Shown here piece after piece: positions 63,668 to 64,000 of a stretch of DNA of 64,000 bases. The position numbers were made by a program, and so were the translations under genes. The stretch comes from Limnohabitans parvus II-B4 (GTDB lineage Bacteria > Pseudomonadota > Gammaproteobacteria > Burkholderiales > Burkholderiaceae_C): the NCBI RefSeq assembly GCF_003063455.1, contig NZ_NESN01000001.1:682001-746000 (forward strand), read 5' to 3'. Under the pieces are notes generated by a model. It was not told where the DNA came from, made no database searches, and was given only the letters and a program-made list of their open reading frames with translations. Position 1 is the first letter of the stretch. Every line of letters begins with the position of its first letter.

Positions 63668-64000
63668 TCAGTTCAATTCTTCATGTCGCCAGCAGGCCAC
63701 CAGGCGGCCTGCTGTGGTGGGGGTGAGTTCGGGCACGGTGTCGGCACAGGCGGCCACCGCATGGGGGCAACGGGTGCGAAACACACAACCGGACGGTGGG
63801 TTCAAAGGGCTGGGTGGATCGCCCTGCAACTCAACCCGGGGGGCCGCTTGCGCGGGATCGGGAATGGGCGCGGCCGACAGCAAGGCGCGCGTGTACGGGT
63901 GCGCGGGCGATGCAAACAGGTCTGTGGTCGGTGCGATCTCCATCACACGCCCCAGGTACAGCACCACCACACGGTCGCACAGGTACTGAACCACATCCAG
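63668..64000 (-). CDS. Dipeptide/oligopeptide ABC transporter ATP-binding protein, C-terminal part only
   Basis: 110 visible residues, open through the window edge at 64000 (so N-terminus missing). LDVVQYLCDRVVVLYLGRVM is the region after the ABC switch His (the His itself is off the edge), and HPYTRALLSAAPIPDP plus SGCVFRTRCPHAVAAC are the OppF/DppF C-terminal signature (predicted Fe-S-type Cys loop). It is the first visible gene of the D-amino-acid operon, 3 bp ahead of the PLP enzyme, and suggests import of D-amino-acid-containing peptides. Confidence 0.85.
   Translation of the reverse strand: MDVVQYLCDRVVVLYLGRVMEIAPTTDLFASPAHPYTRALLSAAPIPDPAQAAPRVELQGDPPSPLNPPSGCVFRTRCPHAVAACADTVPELTPTTAGRLVACWRHEELN

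Overview
The window looks like a chromosomal segment of a Burkholderiales bacterium, most likely a Comamonadaceae member (Limnohabitans/Rhodoferax/Acidovorax-like). The support is high-GC coding DNA, four Bug/TctC-type tripartite-tricarboxylate receptors or Bug-like operons, two TRAP transporter sets, a BPSS1780-type membrane protein, and a gene order xseB-ispA-dxs beside a Rieske oxygenase. The genus cannot be fixed from the sequence alone. I saw no rRNA, tRNA, CRISPR array, prophage or intact insertion sequence.

Layout. 1-7209: a fused ATP-dependent 5-oxoprolinase (its last few codons are cut off), a MarR-type regulator, and a divergent TRAP transporter (dctPQM) that may import pyroglutamate. 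7289-8723: rdgC and crcB. 8976-16387: a tight six-gene operon with two sulfatases, two alpha/beta-hydrolases and two Bug receptors, facing a Crp/Fnr-family regulator. 16683-25886: a tungsten island. It holds an aldehyde:ferredoxin oxidoreductase operon (Fe-S subunit, W subunit, FAD subunit, MoaD-like protein, unknown protein), a divergent GAF-Fis regulator, a tupBCA-type tungstate ABC importer, and a ModE-like regulator with a palindrome in the shared promoter. 26085-29931: a second TRAP set with a TakP-like 2-oxo-acid receptor on the opposite strand.

30122-48259 is mostly core metabolism and DNA maintenance: dxs, ispA, xseB, a Rieske oxygenase, an EamA transporter, 3-mercaptopyruvate sulfurtransferase, a ZIP metal transporter, a dienelactone hydrolase, a GST, polA, thrB, a membrane protein, a SlyD-like isomerase, a UvrD-type helicase and guaC. 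The polA-thrB gap carries two inverted copies of an unusual long-hairpin element. 48327-52307: a TauE-like exporter, a LysR gene broken (or controlled) at a run of nine A, a Bug receptor and an M20 amidohydrolase. 52377-57689: an esterase/TonB-receptor pair, rhlE and dcd. 57757-59986: a BMP-type nucleoside-binding protein and an adenine/adenosine deaminase. 60054-64000: a D-amino-acid operon with a dipeptide ABC ATPase (cut by the window edge), a D-serine/D-threonine-type PLP enzyme, an RpiR regulator and a D-aminoacylase.

The overall picture is a heterotroph specialised in scavenging small organic acids, amino-acid derivatives and sulfate esters through high-affinity binding proteins. The items I would check first are the twin hairpin elements between polA and thrB, the mirrored sulfatase/hydrolase/Bug operon, the complete tungsten-enzyme-plus-uptake island, and the LysR homopolymer frameshift.
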